Source: Bacteroidaceae bacterium (GTDB lineage Bacteria > Bacteroidota > Bacteroidia > Bacteroidales > Bacteroidaceae). Taken from it: a stretch of DNA of 36,129 nucleotides. The notes under the pieces are model-generated. The model was not told the origin of the DNA and did no database searches. It worked only from the letters and a program-made list of their open reading frames with translations. The DNA is taken from the NCBI GenBank assembly GCA_017628775.1, contig JAGBYN010000154.1:1-36129 (forward strand), in the 5' to 3' direction. Positions 6,596-14,754 of the stretch are shown here, piece by piece. Every line of letters starts with the position of its first letter. Position 1 is the stretch's first letter. Made by a program: the position numbers and the translations under genes.

Positions 6596-8266
6596 ATGTT
6601 ACAACACCTTACGATATCAAACTACGCTCTGATAGAGCATTTAGACATCAATTTCGACACAGGGTTCTCTGTCATCACCGGTGAAACGGGTGCGGGTAAG
6701 AGTATTATGCTCGGTGCCTTAGCTTTGCTTTGCGGTCAGCGTGCCGATGCTAAAACCATTAAGGCTGGTGCTCAGAAATGTGTTGTTGAAGCAGAATATA
6801 TGGTTGCGGGATTGGGTTTGGAACATTTCTTTGAGGATAATGAACTGGACTTTGACGGTGTGTCGTGCGTCGTGCGCCGTGAGGTCACTGCCGCAGGCAA
6901 GAGCAGAGCTTTCCTTAATGATACCCCAGTGTCCTTATCTACATTAAAAAGTCTTTCAACTTATTTAATAGACGTTCATTCACAGCATCAAAATCTATTG
7001 ATGGGGCGTGAGGATTTTCTGATCGCCATCTTAGATGTTGTGGCAGCCAATACCGCATTGAGGGAGGAATACCAAACCATTTATCAAGAATGGATGTCGT
7101 GTAAACGTCAGCTTCAAGACTTCCGTGAGCGCATGCACTCAGAGAATATTGACGTGTCGTATATCAGTTTTCAACTTCAGCAATTGGATGAAGCCCAACT
7201 CCGCTCAGGCGAGCAAGAGGAGTTAGAAGCAGAGCTAGATGTTCTTTCGCATGCTGAAGACATTAAACGCATGCTTTCCGTCTCGGCACAAGCCTTAACC
7301 AGCGATGAGTATGACGTGTGTCAGCAACTGAAGGTGGCGGTGCAAAACCTAAACCGTATAGAGGCTTTTTACGGCGAATCAAAGGAATTGGCAGAGCGTC
7401 TGGAGAGTTGTCGTATCGAGATTGCCGATGTATGTGCGGAATTAGAACAAGCAGCCGAAGATGTGGCTTACAATCCAGAACGTATGGCGTGCATTGAGGA
7501 ACGCTTGTCTTTGATTTACACCCTTCAAAAGAAACACCACTGTGCAACAATCGATGATTTGTTGGCTTTAACGGCCCGCTTGCAAGAGCAGATGGACGAG
7601 GCGCAGAATGCCGATCAGAAATTGGCAGAATTAGAAGCGCGCGTGGCTAAGAGTTTGGCACGTTTGGAAGATGTGGCGAAGCAATTAACCACCACGCGTG
7701 TGCAGGCTTCTACTCTTGTGGGAGCGCAAATCGTGGAGCATTTGCAGGAGTTGGGGATGCCCGCAGCGCAAATTCAATTTGAGCGTTCAGAGCGTTCCAC
7801 ACCCGATGCCTCGGGCATGGATAGTTTGAAACTGCTGTTTAGCGCCAATAAGAATGTGCCCGTTCAGGATGTTGCTCAAATCGCTTCGGGGGGTGAAATA
7901 GCCCGTTTGATGCTTTCGTTTAAAGCGATGCTTGCGAACCATCAGCAGTTGCCAACCATTGTGTTTGATGAAATAGACACAGGCGTTTCAGGAAAAATGG
8001 CAGAAGCGATGGCGCGCATGATGCAAAAAATGTCGGGCAACTGTCAAGTGATCTGTATTACTCACTTGCCACAAATCGCGGCTTTAGGACAAACGCATTA
8101 CTATGTTTATAAATCAGACGAGGGCGATACCACCCACAGCCAAATAAAATGTTTGGACCAAGAGGCGCGCATTCAGGAATTGGCTAAGATGCTTAGTGGT
8201 GAAAACATTACTGAGGCTGCAATTCAAAATGCCAAGTCCTTGCTGAAGCTTGAAGATAAAGAATAA
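6596..8266 (+). CDS. recN: DNA repair protein RecN
   Basis: An SMC-like ATPase of recombinational double-strand-break repair. Walker A is GETGAGKS (29-36). A long coiled-coil middle (about 160-370) separates it from the ABC signature ASGGE (430-434) and Walker B TIVFDEIDTGVSG (D458, E459), followed by CITHLPQIAALG. At 556 residues it has the usual RecN length. The N-terminus MLQHLTISNYALIEHL is typical, which fixes the start. The 129 bases before it show no recognised promoter, so it may be co-transcribed with the DUF4835 gene. Confidence 0.97.
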   Translation: MLQHLTISNYALIEHLDINFDTGFSVITGETGAGKSIMLGALALLCGQRADAKTIKAGAQKCVVEAEYMVAGLGLEHFFEDNELDFDGVSCVVRREVTAAGKSRAFLNDTPVSLSTLKSLSTYLIDVHSQHQNLLMGREDFLIAILDVVAANTALREEYQTIYQEWMSCKRQLQDFRERMHSENIDVSYISFQLQQLDEAQLRSGEQEELEAELDVLSHAEDIKRMLSVSAQALTSDEYDVCQQLKVAVQNLNRIEAFYGESKELAERLESCRIEIADVCAELEQAAEDVAYNPERMACIEERLSLIYTLQKKHHCATIDDLLALTARLQEQMDEAQNADQKLAELEARVAKSLARLEDVAKQLTTTRVQASTLVGAQIVEHLQELGMPAAQIQFERSERSTPDASGMDSLKLLFSANKNVPVQDVAQIASGGEIARLMLSFKAMLANHQQLPTIVFDEIDTGVSGKMAEAMARMMQKMSGNCQVICITHLPQIAALGQTHYYVYKSDEGDTTHSQIKCLDQEARIQELAKMLSGENITEAAIQNAKSLLKLEDKE

Positions 8267-8567
8267 TGCCTACTTGGGTTTAGAGTTTAGAGTTGAGAGT
8301 TTAGAGTTGAGGGTTTAGAGTTTAGAGAAGAGGCTTCGCCTCGTTCAGAGGGTCCTAAAGGTCCGTTCAGAGGTTAAGAGGAGGCTTTGGCGACTTTGTG
8401 ATAAGGTCATTAAGGTCTTTGGGGGCTCAATGCTTGTGTCGATTCTGAAATATTTAGATCATTTAGACTCTATAGAAAATATAGGGCTCCATCGCTAAGC
8501 ATCTACTGCTCCGCCTAACCCTGGAGTGAAGTTGATTATTTTTTATGTCACATAATACAAATCCAAT
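8267..8567. repeat. Gene-free stretch with heptads and 9-base repeats
   Basis: Seven heptads in reverse orientation (TTTAGAG, TTGAGAG) occupy 8279-8327, starting 12 bases after the recN stop. They are followed by a small GAGGC/GCCTC hairpin near 8328. Nine-base repeats appear at 8403-8420 (AAGGTCATT AAGGTCTTT) and, more degenerate, at about 8452-8470 (ATTTAGATC ATTTAGACT). A weak CTCCA...TGGAG pairing lies near 8486-8525. No TAnnTTTG promoter or complete REP hairpin was seen before the next gene. Confidence 0.75.
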
Positions 8568-10217
8568 ATGCAAAAGATTTTTTCACTCTTTTTATTGATC
8601 GTCATAACGCTCAGTACATATGCGGCTAAGAAGCCTCAACAGGCCATCGTGAATATTGTGACTTATTCTGTTGATGGCAGTTTGTTGGCGTCGGGAAATG
8701 GTTTCTTTATTGACCAAACAGGACGCACCGTTGCTCCCTATGGGATCTTGAAGAATGCAGTTCGTGCTGAAGTGATTGATGCGAAAGGTAAGGTTTATGA
8801 AGTGGCACGCATCGTGGGTGTGAACAGTACTTACGATTTAGCCGTACTGACCATTCAAACCAAAAAGAAAAGTAAGTTTGACTATTTTTCAATCGCTAAG
8901 GATAGCGCCAAAACCAACGAAGCATTGACGTGCTATCCATATACCGTGAAGAAGGCAAAACCCATTACGGCAAAAGTCATTCAATCACAACCTTTTGATA
9001 CATTGCGTTATTACACCACCTCTGTGCCCAATGAAAACCGATACTTTGGGTGTCCCTTGCTCAATGAAGCAGGTGACGTGGTGGCTGTGGTGCAACAAAA
9101 TGTGGCAGACTCTGCCGTAGAAGCATGTGCCATTGATGCGCGATTCATCCCTACGTTGCGCGTCACTTCTACCAGCGCTTTCAACCGTGATTTACGCAGT
9201 GTGAAAATACCAAAGTTGCTTCCAGCTACTGAGCGTGAGGCGCACAGTTATATCCTTATGCTTGATGCTGCCGACTCTTTGGTGACAGCTACAGCGTATC
9301 AGGACTTTTTGATGACTTATCCCCAAAATGCGGATGGTTACATGGATTTCGCTACGTTCTACGTCAATCATGCCAACTATGAGCAGGCGGAGGCTTGTGT
9401 GAAATTAGGTTTTGAGCAGTGCGCCCAGCATGATATTTTACATTATTCGTGGAGTAAGATGATATATCAAATGGTGCGTGGCGGTGTGTCGTACAACGAT
9501 TGGACAGCCCAGAAGTCGGCTGATGAAGCTGCTGCGGCTTATGCTCTTAATCCACAACCACTTTATCGTTTGCAGCAGGGCCACAGCCTTTTCCTGCAAG
9601 GTGATTTTGAGCACGCCAAGCAATGCTTCTCTGATGTTTGTGCCACAGATCTTGTTTCGGCTGAAACGCATTACTTGATGGCTAAATGCATCTTGCTTCA
9701 AGGGGGGGATTCTATTCAAGCCCTTGCGCAGATGGATAGTGCTGTGAATCGCTTGATGCCACCTGTTCCCAAAAATGCTGCATTTTATATTCTTGAACGC
9801 GCCCACTTACTCAGTGAAATGGGGCAGTACCGCAAGGCTGTGTTTGATTACAACAACTATGAAGGGATTATGACGCCCAAAATGCTGACCGACCGATTTT
9901 ATGCCCTTCGTGCTCAGGTGGAGTTGAATGCCAAGATGTACCAACAGGCACTTGATGATATGCTTTATGCACAGACGCTCGCACCAAAGAATGCGTACTA
10001 TCCTCAGGAATGTGCCCGCATTTACTTCATCGTGGGAAGCTACAACGAAGCCATTACGCAAGCCCAAAAGTCGCTTGTGTTACACCCTGAAAACTTAGAG
10101 GCTTACAGAATCATGGGATTAGCCTATTATCAGTTGGGCGAGAAAACTTCGGCACAGCAAATCTTCAAGAAGTTGATTGAGGCTGGCGATGAGTCGCTCA
10201 AGAAATATATGGAGTAA
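8568..10217 (+). CDS. Exported trypsin-like pseudoprotease with C-terminal TPR repeats
   Basis: A 549-residue protein with a signal peptide (MQKIFSLFLLIVITLSTYA, about 1-19), an HtrA-like trypsin-fold domain (about 25-200) and tetratricopeptide repeats (about 245-549, e.g. YPQECARIYFIVGSYNEAI and AYRIMGLAYYQLGEKTSA). The protease landmarks align: SGNGFFID (42-49), STYDLAVL with D90, and FGCPLLNEAGDVVAV (160-174). The catalytic His position holds G59 in the segment VAPYGILK, and the catalytic Ser of GNSGGPL is replaced by F160. Only the Asp remains. Inference: a periplasmic binding or scaffold protein rather than an active peptidase. It lies downstream of recN but is separated from it by repeats. 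Confidence 0.8.
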   Translation: MQKIFSLFLLIVITLSTYAAKKPQQAIVNIVTYSVDGSLLASGNGFFIDQTGRTVAPYGILKNAVRAEVIDAKGKVYEVARIVGVNSTYDLAVLTIQTKKKSKFDYFSIAKDSAKTNEALTCYPYTVKKAKPITAKVIQSQPFDTLRYYTTSVPNENRYFGCPLLNEAGDVVAVVQQNVADSAVEACAIDARFIPTLRVTSTSAFNRDLRSVKIPKLLPATEREAHSYILMLDAADSLVTATAYQDFLMTYPQNADGYMDFATFYVNHANYEQAEACVKLGFEQCAQHDILHYSWSKMIYQMVRGGVSYNDWTAQKSADEAAAAYALNPQPLYRLQQGHSLFLQGDFEHAKQCFSDVCATDLVSAETHYLMAKCILLQGGDSIQALAQMDSAVNRLMPPVPKNAAFYILERAHLLSEMGQYRKAVFDYNNYEGIMTPKMLTDRFYALRAQVELNAKMYQQALDDMLYAQTLAPKNAYYPQECARIYFIVGSYNEAITQAQKSLVLHPENLEAYRIMGLAYYQLGEKTSAQQIFKKLIEAGDESLKKYME

Positions 10218-10243
10218 GGTAACTTGATTGATATATAACGATA

Positions 10244-10283
10244 AAAAGATGCGACATGCGGAACTCCGCATGTCGCATCTTTT
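10244..10283. terminator. Bidirectional intrinsic terminator
   Basis: A nearly perfect hairpin of about 18 bp has AAAAGATGCGACATGCGG as its left arm and a tiny loop near 10262-10265. TTTT follows on the plus strand and TTTTT on the minus strand. It sits between two convergent genes (the pseudoprotease-TPR gene and mtgA) and would serve both. Confidence 0.92.
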
Positions 10284-10337
10284 GTCATTATAGTAGAATG
10301 GGGGAGGACGACTTCAAGCGTGAAGTCCCTTTGAGTT

Positions 10338-11003
10338 TTATTTCCCCATGTTGCGCATCTGCTTTAGGATTTGTTGCTGTCGTTTGCTGACGTATTTTGA
10401 GGGTTTTCCCGCATTGTATCTATGAGGGTTGGGGAGTGAAGCCGCGATAAGTGCACTTTGGCGTCGTGTTAGTTTCTTTGCTGTTGTATTGAAGTGGGCT
10501 TGTGCTGCTGCTTCTGCACCATAGATATTGGTGCCCATTTCAATGCTGTTGAGGTACACCTCCATGATTCGTTCTTTCGACCACAGCAGTTCAATGCATA
10601 CCGTAAAGTAAGCTTCAATGCCTTTTCTGAACCAGGTTGATGATCCTGTGGTGAAGATGTTTTTTGCCGTTTGCTGGCTGATGGTGCTTCCGCCGCGTTT
10701 GCGTTTCCCTTCCTTGCGTTCCTCGATGGCTTTCTCGATTTGATTGAAGTCAAACCCATGGTGGTCGTAAAACAGCTGATCTTCCGACGCTACGACTGCA
10801 GCAACGAGATTTGGAGAGATGTCTTCAATATCCACCCATTCATGTTTATATGTCGCAGGCTTCCCCTCGAGCAGGTTTATGCCGCTGTTGATCAGCATGA
10901 GCGGGGTGAAAGGCACTGGAACGAATCGAAACAGCACAACGCTTCCAATACTCAGGATGAATAAGGCAAGCAATAGGTTTCTAAGGTATTTGAATAACTT
11001 CAT
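10338..11003 (-). CDS. mtgA: Monofunctional peptidoglycan glycosyltransferase (GT51)
   Basis: A 221-residue inner-membrane enzyme that polymerises lipid II into glycan strands. One N-terminal transmembrane segment (about 10-28) is followed by the GT51 domain. Motif 1 is VVASEDQLFYDHHGFDF, with catalytic E74. Motif 2 is RGGSTISQQTAKN (103-115). The following segment, RKGIEAYFTVCIELLWSKERIMEVYLN, contains the usual second glutamate. There is no transpeptidase domain, and the length is normal for the monofunctional form. It is the last gene of the minus-strand series, separated from the ppiD-like gene by about 120 bases with a hairpin. Confidence 0.95.
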   Translation of the reverse strand: MKLFKYLRNLLLALFILSIGSVVLFRFVPVPFTPLMLINSGINLLEGKPATYKHEWVDIEDISPNLVAAVVASEDQLFYDHHGFDFNQIEKAIEERKEGKRKRGGSTISQQTAKNIFTTGSSTWFRKGIEAYFTVCIELLWSKERIMEVYLNSIEMGTNIYGAEAAAQAHFNTTAKKLTRRQSALIAASLPNPHRYNAGKPSKYVSKRQQQILKQMRNMGK

Positions 11004-11056
11004 GTTGAAAACGTGTTTTTATGGCCAAGTTGTTTGTGCATGCTTGACAAAGTGAA

Positions 11057-11093
11057 GAGGATGGGCCAAAATTTTGCATTTTGACTCATCCTC
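11057..11093 (-). terminator. Probable terminator hairpin after the ppiD-like gene
   Basis: Arms 11057-11071 and 11079-11093 pair over 15 positions with one G-T pair and one mismatch. The T run is good only on the plus strand (CTCCTTTTTATT). On the minus strand, where the gene lies, the tail is weak, so termination efficiency is uncertain. Confidence 0.5.
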
Positions 11094-11124
11094 CTCCTTT
11101 TTATTGTGAACGAATTTAGTTCGA

Positions 11125-13329
11125 TTAGAACTTGTAGCGATTGTCGATCACTTCAGCATCGCCCATGAGAACTTCAATCAAGTTTTCAGTACTACCGTAG
11201 AAGCTTTGAGAAACGATGTTCACAAATGCGCGTTGTGCTGCATTTTGCGCTTCAACAGTTTCGTTGAATGCTGTGTCGCCAGCATTTGCTTCCAAAACCT
11301 GAACGAAGTAAACCGCACCTGCACCTTGGATAGGACCGATGAAGTCGCCAGCCTTAGCGTTAGCAATAGCACCAGCAAGCTTAGGTTCAGCAACACCAAC
11401 AAGTGTTGAACGTACGAATGAGAAGTTTGCATTAGCGATAGTGTCTGTTACAACGCCAGCTACAGCTGTAGCGTCAGCCATGCTCTTAACTTCAGCCATC
11501 TTGTTCATGGCTACTTCAGCCTTCTTGTTTTGTTGTGCCAATGTTGTTACGCCAGTCTTCACAGAAACGTTGTCCCAGTTGAGGTAACCCTTTTCGTTGA
11601 TGCCCTTAACCGCCAATACCAAGAGGTGGTCTTTGTTTGCACCACATTCAAAGAGGCGTGAAACACTATTAAGTTCAGCTTCGTCGAATGCCCAACGCAA
11701 TGCGTTCTTTGTGCCACCGATGTTGTTTTCAAGGCGAGTGTCGGATGTTGTAACGGCGTTCATGTCGTTCAACATGTAACCTGCAGCGAGTGCATTTGCT
11801 TCGATCGCTTCGAGTGTCGTGTTTTCAGAGAGGAACTTATTGAGCTTGCTGAGTTCGTTGCTGTAAGTCGCTTCAGAGAAGTCGTTAACGCACTTCACAA
11901 CAGCGATGTCGTACTTAGTGACAGGTGCAGAAGTTTCGATAACCTTGAACACCATGCTGATGCTTTGGTCAGAAAGAACAGCCTTTACTTCGCCCTTCTT
12001 CATGCCGAAAAGTGTTTTGATTGATTGAGCTACATTAGCGTCAAGCATTTGGTTTTCGTATTGTGAAGAAGTGAACGACATGGTGTCGGTTCCTTGGTTG
12101 TACTTTTGTGCCAATTCAGCGAAAGAAGCACCATTCTTAAGTGCTGTAGCGATGCTGTCAGCAAGAGTCTTGCTTGTTTCAATGTCCTGTGCAGGCGCTG
12201 CAATTGCCATGTACTTCACTGTGTCGGGAGCTGAAACCTTAGCCAATAAACGGTAAGTGTTAACCGTGTTGTCGGTTGCAGTGTAGAACGCAGGTACTAC
12301 CTTGCCAACCTTTGCAGTGTCAAGTACGCTTGCAATGTCGTTCCAACGTGCAAACGCTTCCTTGCGAACGGGAAGACCGTTGTAAGGGATGATGGTTTCA
12401 GTGTTGTTAACCAAAGTTGCAACATCTTCAGTTGTGCTGAGGTCTTCAGCAACCTTGTTGACTTCATACATCAATGCGTTCTTGTCGTCAGTGCTTGCAG
12501 TAACGTGGATATCGAGCACAGCGAGGTCGCGTGTGTCAGAGTCAATCTTGAAGAGTTCCTTGTAAGCATTGTAAGTAGCCTTGATTTCTTCGTCTGTTAC
12601 TTGAGCTTCTTCGCCAGCGATTGTTGTGTAGGGAAGTGCTGCGATTGCAAGCTTAGTCTTGTTGTTCTGTTCGTCGAACGCCAACTTTGCTGAAACAGGG
12701 TTAGAGATACATGCTTGGTTCAAGGTTACGTAGAACTTTTGTTCGAGCAATTCCTTGCGAAGTTGCTTTTGTGTGAAATCCCAAATCTTAAGGATGCTTT
12801 GGATTTGTTCTACATATTCAGGACTTGTTTGCATGGCTTGTTGAAGGTTTTGTTCCTTCTTGTTCAAGAAATCTTGCAATGCAACGATGTCTAATTTACC
12901 TTCTTGAGTGGGGAAAATGCTTGCCATGAGGCGTAAGCTTGCTGCAGAACCATCGCGGAGTGCGTTTTGCATGTCGGTTTTAGAAACTTCAAAACCAGCT
13001 TCTTCTGCTTGCTTAGCGATGACTTGTGAGCGTACGAAGTCGCTCCAAACGTAATTGCGAATACCTTCAAGATCTGCGTCAGTAAGTTGTGTAGATTGTC
13101 CTTGCATTGCGCGTTGAATCTTCATTACTTCAGACATCTCGTCAACGAGGTTCTGGTATTCTACGATGTCGAGTTGATTGCCGTAAACTTCACCCACTTG
13201 TTGCTTGTTGAATGCTGCAGTAGTTTCAAGTGCGTTGAAAAGGTCACCAGCAATGAACCCGAATAATCCGAGGCCGATAGCCCCAACGAGGATAGCTCCT
13301 TTGTTTCGGATAGATTGTAATGCTGCCAT
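11125..13329 (-). CDS. PpiD/SurA-type periplasmic folding factor, membrane-anchored
   Basis: A 734-residue protein with one N-terminal transmembrane anchor (about 11-31, GAILVGAIGLGLFGFIAGDLF) and a large periplasmic part. The SurA-N-like chaperone region spans about 40-230 (VGEVYGNQLDIVEYQNLVDEM and the helix-rich part after it). A parvulin-like segment covers about 370-470 (SFAELAQKYNQGTDTMSF...MKKGEVKAVLS), and a second related region lies near the C-terminus. The characteristic HIL motif of active parvulins is absent; the equivalent strand reads VKYMAIAAPA. As in E. coli PpiD, it may act as a holdase or chaperone rather than an isomerase for outer-membrane proteins. Its neighbours are envelope genes. 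Confidence 0.85.
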   Translation of the reverse strand: MAALQSIRNKGAILVGAIGLGLFGFIAGDLFNALETTAAFNKQQVGEVYGNQLDIVEYQNLVDEMSEVMKIQRAMQGQSTQLTDADLEGIRNYVWSDFVRSQVIAKQAEEAGFEVSKTDMQNALRDGSAASLRLMASIFPTQEGKLDIVALQDFLNKKEQNLQQAMQTSPEYVEQIQSILKIWDFTQKQLRKELLEQKFYVTLNQACISNPVSAKLAFDEQNNKTKLAIAALPYTTIAGEEAQVTDEEIKATYNAYKELFKIDSDTRDLAVLDIHVTASTDDKNALMYEVNKVAEDLSTTEDVATLVNNTETIIPYNGLPVRKEAFARWNDIASVLDTAKVGKVVPAFYTATDNTVNTYRLLAKVSAPDTVKYMAIAAPAQDIETSKTLADSIATALKNGASFAELAQKYNQGTDTMSFTSSQYENQMLDANVAQSIKTLFGMKKGEVKAVLSDQSISMVFKVIETSAPVTKYDIAVVKCVNDFSEATYSNELSKLNKFLSENTTLEAIEANALAAGYMLNDMNAVTTSDTRLENNIGGTKNALRWAFDEAELNSVSRLFECGANKDHLLVLAVKGINEKGYLNWDNVSVKTGVTTLAQQNKKAEVAMNKMAEVKSMADATAVAGVVTDTIANANFSFVRSTLVGVAEPKLAGAIANAKAGDFIGPIQGAGAVYFVQVLEANAGDTAFNETVEAQNAAQRAFVNIVSQSFYGSTENLIEVLMGDAEVIDNRYKF

Positions 13330-13402
13330 GAGTTAATTTGTTTTATTTATTTTTTATTGTTTATTTCGTTTTAGGCATGAAGTTGAAACCAACTTTGAGG
13401 CG

Positions 13403-13410
13403 CAAAGTTA
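13403..13410 (-). promoter_or_regulatory. Bacteroidetes -7 element, ppiD-like gene promoter
   Basis: On the minus strand TAACTTTG matches TAnnTTTG exactly, about 75 bases before the start codon. No TTTG was found at the usual -33 distance. Confidence 0.45.
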
Positions 13411-13616
13411 ACAAAAAAACTCATGTTAGGTGTTTGTTTATCAAGAAAATTGCTGAAATCTACTTACATACCCTCATTTTTGATACGGCAAGGCGGGATT
13501 ATGGCTTGAACTCTCAAGGTTCTAAGGCATTTTGAGTGAATTGGGCTTTATATGTGCTATGAAGAAATCATGAGATTCACTCCTGGGGTAGGCGTTGCAG
13601 AGATTGGGTCCTACGA

Positions 13617-13650
13617 AAGAGCACCACTGCAGATTCGCAATGGTGCTCTT
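13617..13650 (-). terminator. Terminator hairpin of the rubrerythrin gene
   Basis: A perfect 10-bp stem (AAGAGCACCA / TGGTGCTCTT) encloses a 14-base loop, 20 bases beyond the stop codon. The minus-strand tail (CTCTTTCG) is short. Confidence 0.65.
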
Positions 13651-13669
13651 AACTTTGTATTCCGTTTGA

Positions 13670-14245
13670 TTAGAAATTTGTCTTTTGAACTTCAAAGTAT
13701 GCTTGTGGGTGTAAGCATGCGGGGCAGAGTTCAGGTGCTTCAACGTCTTCTGTGATGAAACCACAGTTGCGGCATTGCCAGAATACCTTACCGTCCTTGC
13801 GGAATACGGTGCTGTTTTCCACGTTGTGGAGCAACTTCAAATATCTTTCTTCGTGTCCCTTTTCTGCGATTGAGATGTTGCGATACATTTCAGCGATTTC
13901 GAGGAAACCTTCTTGTTCTGCGACGTCTGCAAACTTAGGATAATCGTCAGCCCATTCTTCATGTTCGCCAGCAGCAGCTGCTCTGAGGTTGTCAATTGTT
14001 TTTCCGATAACGCCAGCGGGGTATGTTGCTGTGATTTCTACCATGCCACCTTCAAGATACTTAAACATGCGCTTAGCGTGTTCCTTTTCTTGTTCTGCAG
14101 TTTCAAGGAAGATTGCTGAGATTTGTTCAAAACCTTCTTTCTTGGCAACGCTTGCAAAGTAAGTGTAACGCATACGTGCTTGTGATTCGCCAGCAAATGT
14201 CATCATGAGGTGCTTCTCAGTTTGTGTACCTTTAATAGTCTTCAT
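13670..14245 (-). CDS. rbr: Rubrerythrin
   Basis: A 191-residue cytoplasmic non-haem diiron peroxidase that reduces hydrogen peroxide in anaerobes. The four-helix ferritin-like domain supplies the iron ligands: E20, E53 with H56 (EKEH), E94 and E97 (GEHEEW), and E128 with H131 (EKGH). The C-terminal rubredoxin-like domain binds one iron through C158/C161 (CRNC) and C174/C177 (CPAC). The length and both domains are complete. It is monocistronic, with a strong promoter and its own terminator. This fits an oxidative-stress gene of an obligate anaerobe; no regulator site was recognised. Confidence 0.97.
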   Translation of the reverse strand: MKTIKGTQTEKHLMMTFAGESQARMRYTYFASVAKKEGFEQISAIFLETAEQEKEHAKRMFKYLEGGMVEITATYPAGVIGKTIDNLRAAAAGEHEEWADDYPKFADVAEQEGFLEIAEMYRNISIAEKGHEERYLKLLHNVENSTVFRKDGKVFWQCRNCGFITEDVEAPELCPACLHPQAYFEVQKTNF

Positions 14246-14294
14246 AGTGTAATGGATTTTAATTGTTAGTCATTATTGTTGTTTGATTACGATG

Positions 14295-14326
14295 CAAAGA
14301 TAAGAGGAGATTTTGAATTGACCAAA
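14295..14326 (-). promoter_or_regulatory. Full -33/-7 Bacteroidetes promoter of rubrerythrin
   Basis: On the minus strand TTTG (14323-14326) is followed after 20 bases by TATCTTTG (14295-14302). Both elements and the spacing fit the primary sigma factor consensus of the phylum (TTTG ... TAnnTTTG). The leader would be about 40 bases. Confidence 0.8.
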
Positions 14327-14665
14327 TATATTTAATCTATGAATTTATTGATTAAATAAATAGAGTGAAGGATAGCCAATCGTAAGCAAGCCCTGAATGT
14401 TTTGTGTGGAATTGGAAGTTGTTTGAAATATACCAGTCTCCATGTGTCACGCGTATTTTAGAACCATATAATAAAATAAGTGAAGATCCTCGTGATTCGC
14501 TGGCGTTAAACTTGCAGGCTGTAACAAAGTCCTGTTTTATTTTTATCAGACGGCAATCTATTTTTTTTGAACACGAATTTCTCGAATTAATAACCTGTAA
14601 TATATCGATGTTTTCCTAATTTTGGTGATAAGGTAGGTTTTGAACACCCTCGTTATAAGCCCTAA

Positions 14666-14713
14666 AAAGAGAGCGGGACTGTGCACTACGTTTGGCACAG
14701 TCCCGCTCTCTTT
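14666..14713 (-). terminator. Strong terminator of the M3 peptidase gene
   Basis: A perfect 19-bp stem (14666-14684 with 14695-14713, AAAGAGAGCGGGACTGTGC and its complement) has a 10-base loop and a TTTTT tail on the minus strand. It lies 42 bases past the stop codon. Confidence 0.93.
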
Positions 14714-14754
14714 ATTTGTGTGTTTATAAAAAACGGCTTTTGTTTATTCTCGCA

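Larger units (their letters stand above)
13330..13669. other. Intergenic stretch between ppiD-like gene and rubrerythrin
   Basis: This stretch holds the -7 element for the ppiD-like gene near its left end and the rubrerythrin terminator hairpin near its right end. In between I see no supportable gene, tandem repeat or structured RNA. Confidence 0.6.
14246..14754. other. Gene-free stretch between rubrerythrin and the M3 peptidase
   Basis: About 500 bases hold the rubrerythrin promoter at one end and the peptidase terminator at the other. Between them (about 14340-14640) the sequence is AT-rich. GAACACGAATTTCTCGAATT near 14569 may be a decayed intergenic repeat (ACGAATT/TCGAATT). A 71-codon open frame at 14404-14619 has no recognisable features and is not called as a gene. 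Confidence 0.55.

Noticed and set aside
6478..6684. Open frame overlapping the start of recN
   Set aside because: It runs into recN in another frame and is composed of basic, low-information sequence. RecN has a well-defined start at 6596.
14404..14619. Open frame of 71 codons between rubrerythrin and the peptidase
   Set aside because: It has no recognisable motif, signal peptide or promoter, and lies in AT-rich repeat-like sequence.
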